A stretch of DNA of 64,000 bases from AP-16 sp046727735 (GTDB lineage Bacteria; Pseudomonadota; Alphaproteobacteria; Rhizobiales; Xanthobacteraceae), in the NCBI GenBank assembly GCA_046727735.1, contig JBKPDF010000031.1:1-64000 (forward strand), in the 5' to 3' direction. Positions 63,008 through 64,000 of this stretch are shown in pieces (positions within the stretch are counted from its first letter, which is position 1; each line of letters starts with the position of its first letter). The notes under the pieces are model-generated. The model saw nothing but the letters and a program-made list of their open reading frames with translations. It was not told where the DNA came from and did no database searches. The position numbers and the translations under genes are program-made.

Positions 63008-64000
63008 TCACCGGCTCGGCGGCGGGCCGAAGTCGGGCGGCGGGGGAAGGTCGGGCGTCTGGATCTCGATGCGCACCTTGGACGGGTCGACCTGCGAGCC
63101 CAGTCCCTTGTAGTGCATCACCAGCGCCGGGAAGGCGATGACGAGGCCGACCATGATGCATTGGATGACGACGAACGGCACCGCGCCCCAATAGATCTGG
63201 CCGGTCGTGACCGGCTCGGTGCGCTTGCCCGAGACGCGGTCGATGAAGCTCTCCCGCGGCGCGACCGAGCGCAGATAGAACAGCGCAAACCCGAACGGCG
63301 GGTGCATGAACGAGGTCTGCATGTTGACGCCGAGGATCACGCCGAACCAGATCAGGTCGATGCCGAGGTGTTCGGCCGCCGGGCCGAGCAAGGGGATGAC
63401 GATGAACGCGATCTCGAAGAAGTCCAGGAAGAACGCCAGCACGAACACGAACGCGTTGACGAACACCAGGAAGCCGATCTGGCCGCCGGGCAGGCTGACC
63501 AGAAAGCTCTCGACCCAGCGATGCCCGTCGACCCCGTAGAAGGTGAGCGAGAACACCCGCGCGCCGATCAAGATGAACACCACGAAGGCGGAGAGCTTGG
63601 CGGTGGATTCCGCGGCTTGGCGGATCAGGTCCCAGGTCAAACGGCGTTTGAGCGCCCCGAGCGCCAAAGCGCCGGTCGCCCCCATGGCGCCGCCCTCGGT
63701 CGGCGTCGCCACCCCGATGAAGATCGTGCCCAGCACCAGGAAGATCAGGAACAGCGGCGGCACCATCACGAAGGTGACCTGCTGGGCGAGCCGCGAGAGG
63801 AACCGGAAGCCGAGAAAGCGGTCGGAGAGCCAGTTCGCCACCGAAACCGCGAATGCGAACATGATGCCGATGAACATCGTCAGCACCACGTAATCGGCGC
63901 CGTGCGTGTCCGAATTGCGCATGGCCAAGATGCCGACCGCGGCGCTCACAGCGGTTAGCACGGCGAGCGAGGTGAGACCTCGCGCGCCGTTGTCCTCGCG
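63008..64000 (-). CDS. dctM: TRAP transporter large permease DctM, partial
   Basis: The 3' 331 codons of a TRAP large membrane subunit, open to the right edge of the window. Hydrophobic segments alternate with family motifs LGTIFIGVATPTEGGAMGA, AFFLDFFEIAFIVIPLL and LGVNMQTSFMHPPFGFALFY. The C-terminal tail is proline-rich (TPDLPPPPDFGPPP). It catalyses Na+-coupled uptake of an organic acid delivered by a DctP protein. The small DctQ subunit should lie further upstream, outside the window. Confidence 0.92.
   Translation of the reverse strand, partial: REDNGARGLTSLAVLTAVSAAVGILAMRNSDTHGADYVVLTMFIGIMFAFAVSVANWLSDRFLGFRFLSRLAQQVTFVMVPPLFLIFLVLGTIFIGVATPTEGGAMGATGALALGALKRRLTWDLIRQAAESTAKLSAFVVFILIGARVFSLTFYGVDGHRWVESFLVSLPGGQIGFLVFVNAFVFVLAFFLDFFEIAFIVIPLLGPAAEHLGIDLIWFGVILGVNMQTSFMHPPFGFALFYLRSVAPRESFIDRVSGKRTEPVTTGQIYWGAVPFVVIQCIMVGLVIAFPALVMHYKGLGSQVDPSKVRIEIQTPDLPPPPDFGPPPSR

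Overview
The window looks like chromosomal DNA of a GC-rich alphaproteobacterium of the order Hyphomicrobiales (Rhizobiales), in the Bradyrhizobium/Xanthobacteraceae neighbourhood. The evidence is the gene content: a MucR/Ros regulator, a ChvI-type response regulator, DUF1491, DUF5330, DUF2336 and DUF1214/DUF1254 proteins, a cycHJKL-type cytochrome c maturation operon and a FeuP/FeuQ-like two-component system. No rRNA, tRNA, CRISPR array, phage or intact insertion sequence was seen. Both ends cut genes: the 3' part of an M20 peptidase at the left and the 3' part of a TRAP permease at the right.

Layout. 1-5.4 kb: broken M20 peptidase, an intergenic cluster of structured palindromic repeats, a pair of arsenosugar-type transferases, a secreted M20 peptidase, an asparaginase and a pyroglutamyl peptidase. 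5.4-12.8 kb: the methylmalonyl-CoA mutase locus (mutA, mutB, meaB), interrupted by an antisense DUF817 gene and an MNT/HepT toxin-antitoxin pair, with folK upstream. 13-23 kb: housekeeping and stress genes (M20 dipeptidase, haloacid dehalogenase, membrane glycosyltransferase, Fe superoxide dismutase, MsrB, MucR-like regulator, SufE). 22.3-29.9 kb: an AraC regulator divergent from fadD, acyl-CoA dehydrogenase, MaoC hydratase, phaC and phaZ. On paper this is a complete route from free fatty acids to polyhydroxyalkanoate and back, and its synthase and depolymerase resemble the medium-chain-length pair of Pseudomonas. 30-39 kb: DUF1491, CorA, an orphan ChvI paralogue, several lineage-specific hypothetical proteins and a decayed second copy of the DUF1491 gene. 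39-43 kb: DUF1254/DUF1214 pair, penicillin-binding protein 1A and YcgN. 43-53 kb: PepSY protein with a two-component pair, glycine-zipper lipoprotein, ccmIEFH and a second two-component pair. 53-64 kb: secreted protein, Tat-exported amine oxidase, then a catabolic cluster (TauD dioxygenase, cupin, hydroxyacid dehydrogenase, Gfo/Idh oxidoreductase, enoyl-CoA hydratase, frameshifted SDR, TRAP transporter genes).

Most notable: the self-contained mcl-type PHA cluster; a repeat family whose hairpins show compensatory changes around conserved tandem G/A mismatches; a perfect FNR/FixK box in the long gap before ccmI; the toxin-antitoxin pair embedded in the mutase operon; and several decay events (two frameshifts, a truncated TRAP binding protein and a DUF1491 relic whose end supplies the stop codon of the neighbouring DUF2336 gene). 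All family assignments come from reading motifs and from memory of the families; no database search was run.
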